Assembly: GCF_026151205.1 (NCBI RefSeq)
Contig: NC_087079.1
Span: forward strand, 7,924,635 to 7,988,634
From: Bolinopsis microptera
Lineage: Eukaryota; Ctenophora; Tentaculata; Lobata; Bolinopsidae
DNA length: 64,000 nt
Direction: 5' to 3'
Shown one piece after another: positions 36,101 to 46,400 of this stretch (position 1 is its first letter; every line of letters begins with the position of its first letter). The notes under the pieces are model-generated. The model did not search any database. It saw nothing but the letters and a program-made list of their open reading frames with translations, and was not told the DNA's origin. The position numbers and the translations under genes were made by a program.

Positions 36101-36957
36101 AAATTACTGTCAGCAGTTTCATTGATAATCTCCCGTACATTACTCAAAAACGACTCATTATTTAGATGGCTATTATTAAGTTTCCAATATCCTATTCCAC
36201 GTTTAATGGGGGAACCCTGTAGAGATAATGAAATGTAGCTGTGATCAGATCGAAAACCATGACTAATATCTGCGTTACAGACCGGATAATTAACCAGACT
36301 ATCATCTATAAGGAAGAAATCTAGGCGTGTTTGGGTTTTGTGCTGTTTATTTACGTGAGTATAAACACGCTCATTACCCCTACTAAGACGGAAGATATCA
36401 CTGATGCCATGATCAGCGGTCACCTGGTTCAAATATTGCTGACGCTTAGTATTACTGTGGGAACTATTACCACCATATTTATCAAGATTATTATTTAAGA
36501 TAGTATTCCAGTCCCCAGCCAAGATACGATAATCATCCCTTGTACGTCCTAGAGTTTCCAGGAACAAGTTCTCTACAACATAAGTATCATTGCTATTAGG
36601 ACAATAGACGTTTACCAAGCAATACTTGATGGAATCCTTCTCAATTTCTAACAGTGATACACGTCCCTGTGTGATGATCCTGTGACTGCAAATTTTAATA
36701 TTAGAATTGGGTTTGACCAGGAATGTAACCCCAGTGGACTTAGAGGTACCATGATTGAAATAAATATCTCCCCCCCAGATTGTCGTCCAGAAGTCTTCCG
36801 TTTCAACTACAGAGTGAGATTCTTGTACCATAATAATATCTTCTGGTTTAGCTAGTAGCCAACCAAGAACCGATCTACGTTTCTCGGGGTTTCCGAGGCC
36901 ATTGCAATTGAAAGAACCTACCCTAAGACTGGCTCCTACACTGTCATTTTCTGACAT
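33189..36957 (-). pseudogene. LINE ORF2: endonuclease, reverse transcriptase and C-terminal zinc knuckle (3 frameshifts)
   Basis: The reading starts at MSENDSVGASLRVGSFNCNG (36957; the upstream in-frame methionine at 37122 is less likely). The apurinic-type endonuclease shows SFNCNG, MVQESH, LAGDWNT, RLDFFLID and SDHSYISL. The frame breaks near 35930. The reverse transcriptase then gives LIPKPKTP, NWRPITLLN, QSGFQKGKST and LQRAFDSVEH. It breaks near 35010, resumes with a GSPLSPILF-type motif and the catalytic FADDTD, and breaks again near 34270. The C-terminal part has CSLCNHNLETISHIFIDC, a CCHC-type knuckle found at the end of L1/Tx1-type ORF2. The order and wording of the motifs fit the L1/Tx1 group better than CR1 or RTE. 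Confidence 0.85.
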
Positions 36958-37875
36958 TGTAAATTCTGAAATTAGCCGCCGCTCTAAAGTTATTTTCACT
37001 AAGTTCGTGACGAGTAAAGCTAGTATTGAGTCTAGTACCGTTTCTCCCAATATTGCAAATAATGACGTAGTAGTTATTGTACAATGACAAAAAAACAAAA
37101 TGATAAAAACACACGCAATCACACATCTTATTACTAGTAGATGTATGAATCATTAAACAAGAAATTGCTGAAATAACGCTGCTATAGCCCATATAGTAAA
37201 TGTATTTTATACGCTTAAACAAGTCCTAGAAATCCCGTGATGGGGCGTCCCCCTAATACTATAAGCTTCTAAGCTGATACTCTCCAATATAGAAGTCAGA
37301 GGGAAATCAATCTGGCTAGAAAGGCTCAAGTGGCTGGATGTGAGAGGTGAAAGGTGAACCTGACCTCGCCACCACCTGGCCCAAGCCCACACACCATCAC
37401 CCAACAACAAACCCCCCCATCAACCAACACCACACCGCCTGACCAGCCCGGCCCAACCCCTGAACCTGGTGCCTGCTGTGAATGAACCCGGACATGGTGA
37501 CGAGTGTATGAGCCGGCAAGATGGTGCAGGGAAGCTGCTAAGAGAAGAGGTTTGTGAGCGGGCAAGATAAACCCTGATAAAGGTGGGTAATGTGTCGTAC
37601 GACATGATGAAAAAACTAATAAATGGCACATTGTAAACTGCTATGAAGTTATTAGATTTGGAAATATACCGAACAGTCGATGAGTAGTATAATACTAGGT
37701 AGTCACGAGATATCGCAAAAATTGTGGGGGGACAGAAGCTCCTAAATTAAGTAAAAATTATAACGTTACACTGCGTACTAGGAAAAGGAAGATGCTACTC
37801 AGAATTAAGCTTTGTAAAGTGGTTTATAATTTAGAACACAACACTCTGACCGTGGGATAGAGTGAGATAAACCGT

Positions 37876-39147
37876 TCATCCTCTTCCTCTGTTGGAGTTC
37901 CGTCCTCTGCGAGTTCCACCTCCCCGTCCTCTGTGGTAGCTATTTCCACCTCTGTCATTCTGAGATCCTTGTTCAGCATCCATCTGCTCTTCTCCTCCTG
38001 CTCTAATCCTGGGTCTAGGGCTCGTGTTACTTTTCACTCTCCTGGAATTTGGGAGGTCATGACGGGCACGTAAAGCATACTTTATCGTACTAAAATACAA
38101 CTTTAAACCACTGGTATTTAGATGAAGAGGGTCTTCAGTACCCATTGCAAGTCCAGTTTTCAGAGATCCATCATTTGCCATAAAGACTTTGGTATCAATG
38201 TAGGTTAATCGAATGTGGGAGTTACACATAGTCTTGATAAAATGATTATATAACTTAACTTTTGAGTTAGTCTCACTACCAGGCGTGCAGATAGGAAGGA
38301 CTCCAGGGAGGAGGACGTGAATCTCGGGGCGTTTCTTCAGCAGAGCTGCAACGTAGGTGAAGGTGTTCTCCACCAGCTCCTCGGGTTTGCTGCCTTGCTG
38401 TCTGAGGTCGTTTGTCCCTACTGCAATCACGACATCTGAAACGTTCTCGAACTCTTGGGAATCTGGGTTAGTGAGGTTGGAGAGTGTTGGGCAGTGAGCA
38501 CTGGACCCTGGAAGTGCGGGACCGAGTGTTCCTTTGCCGTCCCCAAACTTGATCTTACCTGAGGAGTTGGAATCACCTAAAAGTTTTACGGAAACTCGGT
38601 CAGATCCTGTGGGACTCCACTTCCACTCCTCTCGATCCTCTCTACCCTCACTCCCAACTGACTCAAGCTCTCTGACTCTCTGTTCAAGGTTCGACTCGCT
38701 CTGCTCGATCTGCACTACACGCTCTCTAAGTTGAGTTACAGAACTAATATTCGTATTGGAATGCTCTTCAAGAGCTGATAAACGTTTTTTAATATCTTGA
38801 AGTTGAGGATTAATCTCACTTAGATGTTGATCAAATTTACTGTGCAAGCTAACAATAAGAGATTTTAAATCCGTAAGTTCGGACGGGTTATCACTTGCTT
38901 TATCAACATCAAAACGAATACTGGACTGAAAGTTGTGAGTAACTGGCATTTTAGCCGGAGGTTCTTTGCCAGATTCACTAGTTATACTATCAGAACTATT
39001 TGCACTTGAATTTAGTGCACGTTTAATAGATTCACTTTGAGAGAAAGCACTGTCAGAAGAAAAGTAAGAATCAATACGAGGAGTATCGTCAATTTTAGAA
39101 AATGTGAAAATCGATTTTGAACCCATCAGATAACAGATAAATCTCAA
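37876..39147 (-). CDS. LINE ORF1 protein: coiled coil, SGNH/GDSL esterase-like domain, RGG tail
   Basis: 423 residues, intact. A second methionine, MGSKSIFTFSKIDD, at 39123 is the more likely start. The N-terminal third is polar. Residues of about 90-165 have a heptad-like coiled coil (DLKSLIVSLHSKFDQ ... LEQRVRELE). From about residue 185 an SGNH hydrolase signature follows: LLGDSNSSG (catalytic serine block), VVIAVGTNDLR (block III), and TEDPLHLN (Asp-x-x-His block). The last 50 residues are rich in Arg and Gly (RGRGGGTRRGRNSNRGRG), suggesting RNA binding. Esterase domains in ORF1 are known from CR1-type elements, so finding one beside an L1/Tx1-like ORF2 is notable. Activity is inferred, not shown. 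Confidence 0.82.
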   Translation of the reverse strand: MRFICYLMGSKSIFTFSKIDDTPRIDSYFSSDSAFSQSESIKRALNSSANSSDSITSESGKEPPAKMPVTHNFQSSIRFDVDKASDNPSELTDLKSLIVSLHSKFDQHLSEINPQLQDIKKRLSALEEHSNTNISSVTQLRERVVQIEQSESNLEQRVRELESVGSEGREDREEWKWSPTGSDRVSVKLLGDSNSSGKIKFGDGKGTLGPALPGSSAHCPTLSNLTNPDSQEFENVSDVVIAVGTNDLRQQGSKPEELVENTFTYVAALLKKRPEIHVLLPGVLPICTPGSETNSKVKLYNHFIKTMCNSHIRLTYIDTKVFMANDGSLKTGLAMGTEDPLHLNTSGLKLYFSTIKYALRARHDLPNSRRVKSNTSPRPRIRAGGEEQMDAEQGSQNDRGGNSYHRGRGGGTRRGRNSNRGRG

Positions 39148-39606
39148 ATGTGACAGTTAAATTGACTAATTAATGGAATGTCAAAACAGGTAACCGTTGA
39201 TAGATCGTAGATTAATAGCAAGGTTGATAGAAGCACTATTAGGAATATGTAACACTAATGTACGGGATGTACGGAATATTCCAGAAAATGTATAGCTATA
39301 TGGTAAAGGTGGCTTGAGCAGCGCAATTCTATAAGTTAGCTAATCTAAGAGATAAGAAAAGACCAACATATAGATAATTGTAAATCAGCACTGATCACAT
39401 AAATTTAACTATCGAATACAGGTTTGATTATCGAATATAGGTTCGATTATCAAATATAGGTTCGATCTGATATAAATTTGTAAAATAAAATATTTAATTA
39501 TTAAAAACATTACATCAAGTGGTTAAAAATGGATCTGAAAGCTTATCAGTTTATAGTTCAATCATGATAGTAATATTAGGTGTGTGCTGCTGCATGTGCA
39601 ATTTAA

Positions 39607-40442
39607 TTACTGCAATTTAAAATTGGTTGGAGTCCAGGTATCTTTTAAGTCAGCTGCCTGTGGTTGTACTAATAGTGCTTTGGTTCTCAATTTTATCAAG
39701 TTAATGGAAGTTTCTAGGCAATTGCTTGAAGTTAAAATTTTTTTATGAACTGTGTTCCAAAGCTTGGCTGCATTAAACAAAAAGGTATTTGATTTATTTA
39801 GAAGAATAACAGTTAGACTCGTTGCACGGTTTGAAATGTTGATGGCCTCATAAAGGGAGTAGGGGCAGTGGTACTTGATAATCTTAGAGAATTCTAAAAT
39901 GCAGTGATATTTGTACAAGTTTTGAGCCGTTAGAATTTTTAGTCTATTAAAAATGGGTTTTGTATGCTCCTTTTCAAAGTGTTTATGGTCTAATTTTTGC
40001 ATACCATACGGTCTAGTACTATACGTGCACATGTTGATTGTTTATCTAAATATGAGTCGAGATCACCAAAAAGGATCCTTACACAGTGCTTCTGTGTGAT
40101 AAAAAGACTGTCATTTGATCGTTCTTTAAGGACAACGCCCCAAACACTTATACCATAACTGAGATGTGATTCAAAGAGAGCATTATATATTTTCAAATAT
40201 AGATCACCAGGTATCGAGTGTCGAATTCTACAGATTGCACCAGTCATGGACCGAAGTTTTTTACGAATGTAGTGCATATGGGCAGCCCAGTTTAACTTAC
40301 TATCTATAACAATACCTAGGAATTTGGTATCCTTGACTTTAGTAATAACCTTACCATCGATGAATATTGACCTAGACTCATCTAGCAGGTTAGCAAATGG
40401 TCTGGTCCTTGCACAGGTCTCATCATATTCAGAGGCAGGTTA
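39607..40442 (-). pseudogene. LINE reverse-transcriptase C-terminal fragment, copy 1 (5-bp insertion)
   Basis: On the minus strand the frame runs from 40442 with FLGIVIDSKLNW and HYIRKKLRSMTG to FESHLSYGISVWG and ITQKHCVRILFG. It is then thrown out of frame by five extra bases (TATAC) near 40020 and continues as HFEKEHTKPIFN. It is the same LINE family as 62908-64000. Both copies here start at the identical truncated point against the minisatellite. Confidence 0.85.
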
Positions 40443-40690
40443 AAACATTATAAACTGGGGTAACAGTGTGGTTACTAAAACATCATAAACTGGGGTAACA
40501 GTGTGGTTACTAAAACATCATAAACTGGGGTAACAGAGTGGTTACTAAAACATTATAAACTGGGGTAACAGTGTAGTTACTAAAACATCATAAACTGGGG
40601 TAACAGTGTGGTTACTAAAACATTATAAACTGGGGTAACAGTGTGGTTACTAAAACATTATAAACTGGGGTAACAGTGTTGTTACTAAAG
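40443..40690. repeat. 35-bp minisatellite, block 2
   Basis: About seven units identical in type to blocks 1 and 3. The block joins the two copies of the duplicated LINE fragment. Confidence 0.9.
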
Positions 40691-41263
40691 AAAACAACAA
40701 TTTCAAGAAAACAACAATTTTATTTAGTATCAATTAAAGCAAACATAAATATATTTTATATATAACTAGCAGGACCTTTTTACCAGATATCTTAGGGGAC
40801 TTGGAGTAGCAAGAGAATGGATAGAAGGTATATACCTAATACAAAAATACGTCAAAAAGAATCCAGGGTGATACAGGATCGGAGAGTGCAGACCGTAAAG
40901 TTTACGCACCCACCCTTGCCTCCTAAATTCTTGGTTGGGTAGGCATTTATGCGAACTTGGTCGTTTATACTCCAAGTCCCTTTGTTAAAAACTAATAAAA
41001 TTTATCTCAGGAGTTAACTTCATTCAACAATAATAATATCAATATCAATTAATCACATAAATTTAACTATCGAATACAGGTTTGATTATCGAATATAGGT
41101 TCGATTATCAAATATAGGTTCGATCTGATATAAATTTGTAAATAAAATATTTAATTATTAAAAACATTACATCAAGTGGTTAAAAATGGATCTGAAAGCT
41201 TATCAGTTTATAGTTCAATCATGATAGTAATATTAGGTGTGTGCTGCTGCATGTGCAATTTAA

Positions 41264-42092
41264 TTACTGTAATTTAAAATTGGTTGGAGTCCAGGTATCT
41301 TTTAAGTCAGCTGCCTGTGATTGTACTAATAGTGCTTTGGTTCTCAATTTTATCAAGTTAATGGAAGTTTCTAGGCAATTGCTTGAAGTTAAAATTTTTT
41401 TATGAACTGTGTTCCAAAGCTTGGCTGCATTAAACAAAAAGGTATTTGATTTATTTAGAAGAATAACAGTTAGACTCGTTGCACGGTTTGAAATGTTGAT
41501 GGCCTCATAAAGGGAGTAGGGGCAGTGGTACTTGATAATCTTAGAGAATTCTAAAATGCAGTGATATTTGTACAAGTTTTGAGCCGTTAGAATTTTTAGT
41601 CTATTAAAAATGGGTTTTGTATGCTCCTTTTCAAAGTGTTTATGGTCTAATTTTTGCATACCATACGGTCTAGTACGTGCACATGTTGATTGTTTATCTA
41701 AATATGAGTCGAGATCACCAAAAAGGATCCTTACACAGTGCTTCTGTGTGATAAAAAGACTGTCATTTGATCGTTCTTTAAGGACAACGCCCCAAACACT
41801 TATACCATAACTGAGATGTGATTCAAAGAGAGCATTATATATTTTCAAATATAGATCACCAGGTATCGAGTGTCGAATTCTACAGATTGCACCAGTCATG
41901 GACCGAAGTTTTTTACGAATGTAGTGCATATGGGCAGCCCAGTTTAACTTACTATCTATAACAATACCTAGGAATTTGGTATCCTTGACTTTAGTAATAA
42001 CCTTACCATCGATGAATATTGACCTAGACTCATCTAGCAGGTTAGCAAATGGTCTGGTCCTTGCACAGGTCTCATCATATTCAGAGGCAGGT
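41264..42092 (-). pseudogene. LINE reverse-transcriptase C-terminal fragment, copy 2 (open frame)
   Basis: Nearly identical to copy 1 but without the 5-bp insertion, so the frame is open from 42092 to 41264. Motifs are as in copy 1, followed by LWNTVHKKILTSSNCLE. The catalytic reverse-transcriptase core is absent, so it is a 5'-truncated fragment. Its 3' flank (40691-41064) contains the empty target site of the L1/Tx1-like insertion. Confidence 0.85.
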
Positions 42093-43125
42093 TAAAACAT
42101 TATAAACTGGGGTAACAGTGTGGTTACTAAAACATCATAAACTGGGGTAACAGTGTGGTTACTAAAACATCATAAACTGGGGTAACAGTGTGGTTACTAA
42201 AACATTATAAACTGGGGTAACAGTGTTGTTACTAAAACATTATAAACTGGGGTAACAGTGTGGTTACTAAAACATTATAAACTGGGGTAACAGTGTAGTT
42301 ACTAAAACATCATAAACTGGGGTAACAGTGTGGTTACTAAAACATTATAAGCTGGGGTAACAGTGTAGTTACTAAAACATCATAAACTGGGGTAACAGTG
42401 TAGTTACTAAAACATTATAAGCTGGGGTAACAGTGTGGTTACTAAAACATTATAAACTGAGGTAACAGTGTGGTTACTAAAACATTATAAACTGGGGTAA
42501 CAGTGTGGTTACTAAAACATTATAAGCTGGGGTAACAGTGTGGTTACTAAAACATTATAAACTGGGGTAACAGTGTGGTTACTAAACAATATAAACAGGG
42601 GTAACAGAGTGGTTACTAAAACATTATAAACTGGGGTAACAGTGTAGTTACTAAAACATCATAAACTGGGGTAACAGTGTGGTTACTAAAACATTATAAA
42701 CTGGGGTAACAGTGTGGTTACTAAAACATTATAAACTGGGGTAACAGTGTGGTTACTAAAACATTATAAGCTGGGGTAACAGTGTGGTTACTAAAACATT
42801 ATAAACTGGGGTAACAGTGTGGTTACTAAAACATTATAAACTGGGGTAACAGTGTAGTTACTAAAACATTATAAACTGGGGTAACAGTGTGGTTACTAAA
42901 CAATATAAACTGGGGTAACAGTGTGGTTACTAAAACATTATAAACTGGGGTAACAGTGTGGTTACTAAAACATAATAAACTGAGGTAACAGTGTGGTTAC
43001 TAAAACATTATAAACTGGGGTAACAGTGTGGTTACTAAAACATTATAAACTGGGGTAACAGTGTGGTTACTAAAACATTATAAACTGGGGTAACAGTGTG
43101 GTTACTAAAACATTATAAACTAGCA
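42093..43125. repeat. 35-bp minisatellite, block 3 (about 29 units)
   Basis: A long head-to-tail array of the same 35-bp unit with sporadic substitutions (for example AGTGTAGTTAC for AGTGTGGTTAC). There are no unique spacers between units. It lies in the intron left of the exon at 43450-43542. Confidence 0.95.
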
Positions 43126-43449
43126 GTTTTATAGTTAATTTATCTATGATAGTTTCATGGTGAAAGTCTGCTCAGGAGTCAGGATGCTTCATTAGTTCAT
43201 ATTGTGAACTAGATCCCCTCATATATAACTCCTGTCACATGACCCCTGTCACAGGGTAAACTGTTGTAAAAAGTGGGAATATAATGCTAATTGGGATATT
43301 TTTGGGTTTATTTAAACCAAATATGGTCAAATAAATCAACCTTTGATTAACTAGTTATAAGTATATATATAACCGGTATATATATATAACCGGTATATAT
43401 TATATAACCGGTTATAGAAGTAGGTTATAACTCAATACTGGGTACTCAC

Positions 43450-46400
43450 GAAGGTGGAGAAGCGGGATTCAAGAAAGGAGATTACACGGGACACGGAGAG
43501 CTCCGTCCCATAAGTGGGATGTTCTGTTACCGCCAGTAACACCTGATGGGGAGGATATTTATTATTTAAACTATAGTTAGTCTTTTTAACGAATAAAGGT
43601 GCACTCTAAATTATAATATTATTTGACACAATCTTTAAAACTAAATAACAAGTTATGATAGCACAGAGTACAGATAGTCTACCTCGAAGAGAAGTTTCGT
43701 AGTGGTGTCCAGATGTTCCGTACAGAGATCTTCAACCTGTAACAAGGGGAACATTCTTAACATTCTTCAGTAAATCACAGTTTTTAACACAAGATAAGGA
43801 AACAATCACCAGTTTTATTCTTCGATTCAGCCTATAATACCTACCTGCTCCCAAACCCCGCCCTATATACCACAGTCACCTTGGTAACAAGTCTATTATC
43901 TATAATTATCAGCTCATTATATATATATCAATTAACAGGTCATTATTAAACAATTAACAGATCATTATTAAACATTCAACAGGTCCCAATTTTGTAAGTA
44001 ATCTTCTCTTTACCTCTGTACAGTTTGTAAGATGTGTTGTTAACCTCGGGACCGAGGAGATGTTCTCTACCAGCATTCGCAGCATTATAAAACTGAAATT
44101 ATACCGTGTGAAATAGAATAGTGGATATTTCCCCTGTACTGTTTAAATGGTTACTAAAAAGTAGCATTTAACTTTGGGGAGCGGTAAAGTGGATCAAGCG
44201 ATTAGGGCGAGACAGCGAGTTGAGAATGCAAAATGGTTTTAACATGTTAGTCGGTAGAATCTAATGGACAGCGGGCTCTGTTTGATTTTTACAGCGTGTT
44301 CATCGTATAAAGCGAGACGATATAATATTATGTATTTATATAATATTATAATATAATACATCTGTTGCCATTTTACTGACACGATCATCTCGACTTTATC
44401 TTGTAACAGCATGTTCATTATTATAACTTTGACTACTTGGGGAGACGATTTTAAAAGGGATGTGCTTTTAAAATGGGAAGAAAATCATGATTTGAAGTTA
44501 GCGATCTAAAAATGAATATTTTATCAATAAAAACGAATGATTATTTGCAAGATCAGCTGTTCCAGCAGAACCTGCAACATTCTTCTTTTGGGTTTGGGTC
44601 ACTCTGGTGGAATCTGAATTATAATACAGTTTCCTGATACAGTTTGCAATGAAGGGACATTTGATAACCTCGATAAGTTTTAACGTTGAATGTACACAGA
44701 ACAATTCATTCTTCGTGTAGTCGCCAAAATCTACCGTCGACAGATTTGGAATTGGGACCTGAACAGGGAGACAATACCTTTTTCGTCTTTAAAGCTTGAA
44801 CCGCTTAAATAACACCGGATCTACTGTCATATGACATCTGGTAGATGTCATGTGTCCCCCTCACTACCCAAATGTCCCCCCTCACTACCCACGTGTCCCC
44901 CCTCACTACCCACGTGTCCCCCTTCACTACCCACGTGTCTCCCTCACTACCCACGTGTCCCCCCTCACTACCCACGTGTCCCCCCTCACTACCCACGTGT
45001 CCCCCTCACTACCAACGTGTCCCCCCTCACTACCCACGTGTCCCCCCTCACTACCCACGTGTCCCCCCTCACTACCCACGTGTCCCCCCTCACTACCAAC
45101 GTGTCCCCCCTCACTACCCACGTGTCCCCCTCACTACCCACGTGTCCCCCCTCACTACCAACGTGTCCCCCCTCACTACCTACGTGTCCCCCCTCACTAC
45201 CCACGTGTCCCCCTTCACTACCCACGTGTCCCCCTCACTACCCACGTGTCCACCATTACTACCCACGTGTACTCACTACCCTTAACCAAATCATGGTTTA
45301 TCATGTCGACTTACCGACAACCATTAACGACTTCGAATTCTTCAATGTTAGATCATCATACGAAGAGTTTTGAAATAAATCTAGAAATATAGTGGAGGCA
45401 GAGCAACTCTCAGCCACATTGGAATCTGATGCAGCACTTGCACTACAACTTGCTAAGCACATGATTTGTTTCGTGACTCGAAGGCCACTTGATGTCCAAT
45501 CTTCGAAGATGATCTAATTTTATGGAGTGGCACTGATGGAGACTGGAGATGGGCCAGCGTTGTTACGAAAGTCAAAAGTGTTCTTACGAGATCTATTATA
45601 TTACGGGATACATGATCATAAAACAGCTCTATTTATCCCACAGTATATATACTTACAACTCAGTTAATATTATAAACCGGTTACTATGATGATCGGGAAT
45701 TCAGGCGACACATACTTTAGCTACAAAATCAAAATAACCCTTCTGCACGTGACAGCCGGTGACAGAAGGTGTATAAGATCAACATCTTCACCTTTCATTT
45801 GTAGACAAATTATGTACCCATTATGAATAAGGTTCTTTTGGAAATACAGTAAAATAAACGTAATAATGAATTTGATTGATTTAACAAGAAACCACTTTGC
45901 TTATAATAACCTGTTGGCAGTAAGAAGATAGGCTCGCTGGGACAAATGTTCTGATTCTCTGAACATCTCCGCTAGACACGTTTCTAACTGTATCAAATAC
46001 CTGAGCAAAATAATTAGATAATTCATTGATTACGGTTAACATAAATGGATATTGAGTTGTTAATATATATACGAAAAGTAAATCGGAACAAGACTTTTGA
46101 AACGTCCTGCAGATAATTAAATCTACGAAACAATTAGTTATATCCATCGCTGAAACTAGGAATTGATCTCTTTATGTTTTTATGTCTCATATTGCTAGCA
46201 CAAATATCACGTGATCACGATCTTCTATGAACTGAATTCCGATCAGTTTGGTGTACAGATATTCAGTACTCTCTACAGCATATTTTACTTTCTACTTTCT
46301 AACTCAGAAGCCACAAATTACGATTGTGGGTGGGTTACTCTGAAGATTGAACCGTTGTCATAATCAACTATATTATACTGGTATTATATAAGGTATAATA

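Larger units (their letters stand above)
32629..39393 (-). mobile_element. full-length L1/Tx1-like non-LTR retrotransposon
   Basis: The boundaries are fixed by a 13-bp target duplication and by the empty allele-like paralogue at 41052-41064. The element is 6.77 kb. On the minus strand it has a roughly 250-bp 5' leader, ORF1 (39147-37876), an ORF2 region (36957-33189), a roughly 500-bp 3' untranslated region, and a poly(A) tail seen as a long T run at 32629-32682 interrupted by one C. The presence of a complete 5' end with ORF1 is unusual, since most LINE copies are 5'-truncated. ORF2 carries three frameshifts, so this copy is probably inactive, or the indels are assembly errors. Confidence 0.88.

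Noticed and set aside
37207-37631. Several minus-strand frames of 60-100 codons between LINE ORF1 and ORF2
   Set aside because: They lie in the inter-ORF region of the LINE, overlap one another in different frames and have low-complexity composition.
42093-43125. Regular 35-bp repeats that superficially resemble a CRISPR array
   Set aside because: Units are directly contiguous with no unique spacers, lie in an animal intron and have no cas genes. It is a minisatellite.
44831-45392. Long overlapping open frames on both strands through the CACGTG array
   Set aside because: All frames simply translate the 20/21-bp repeat. No non-repeat coding sequence is attached.
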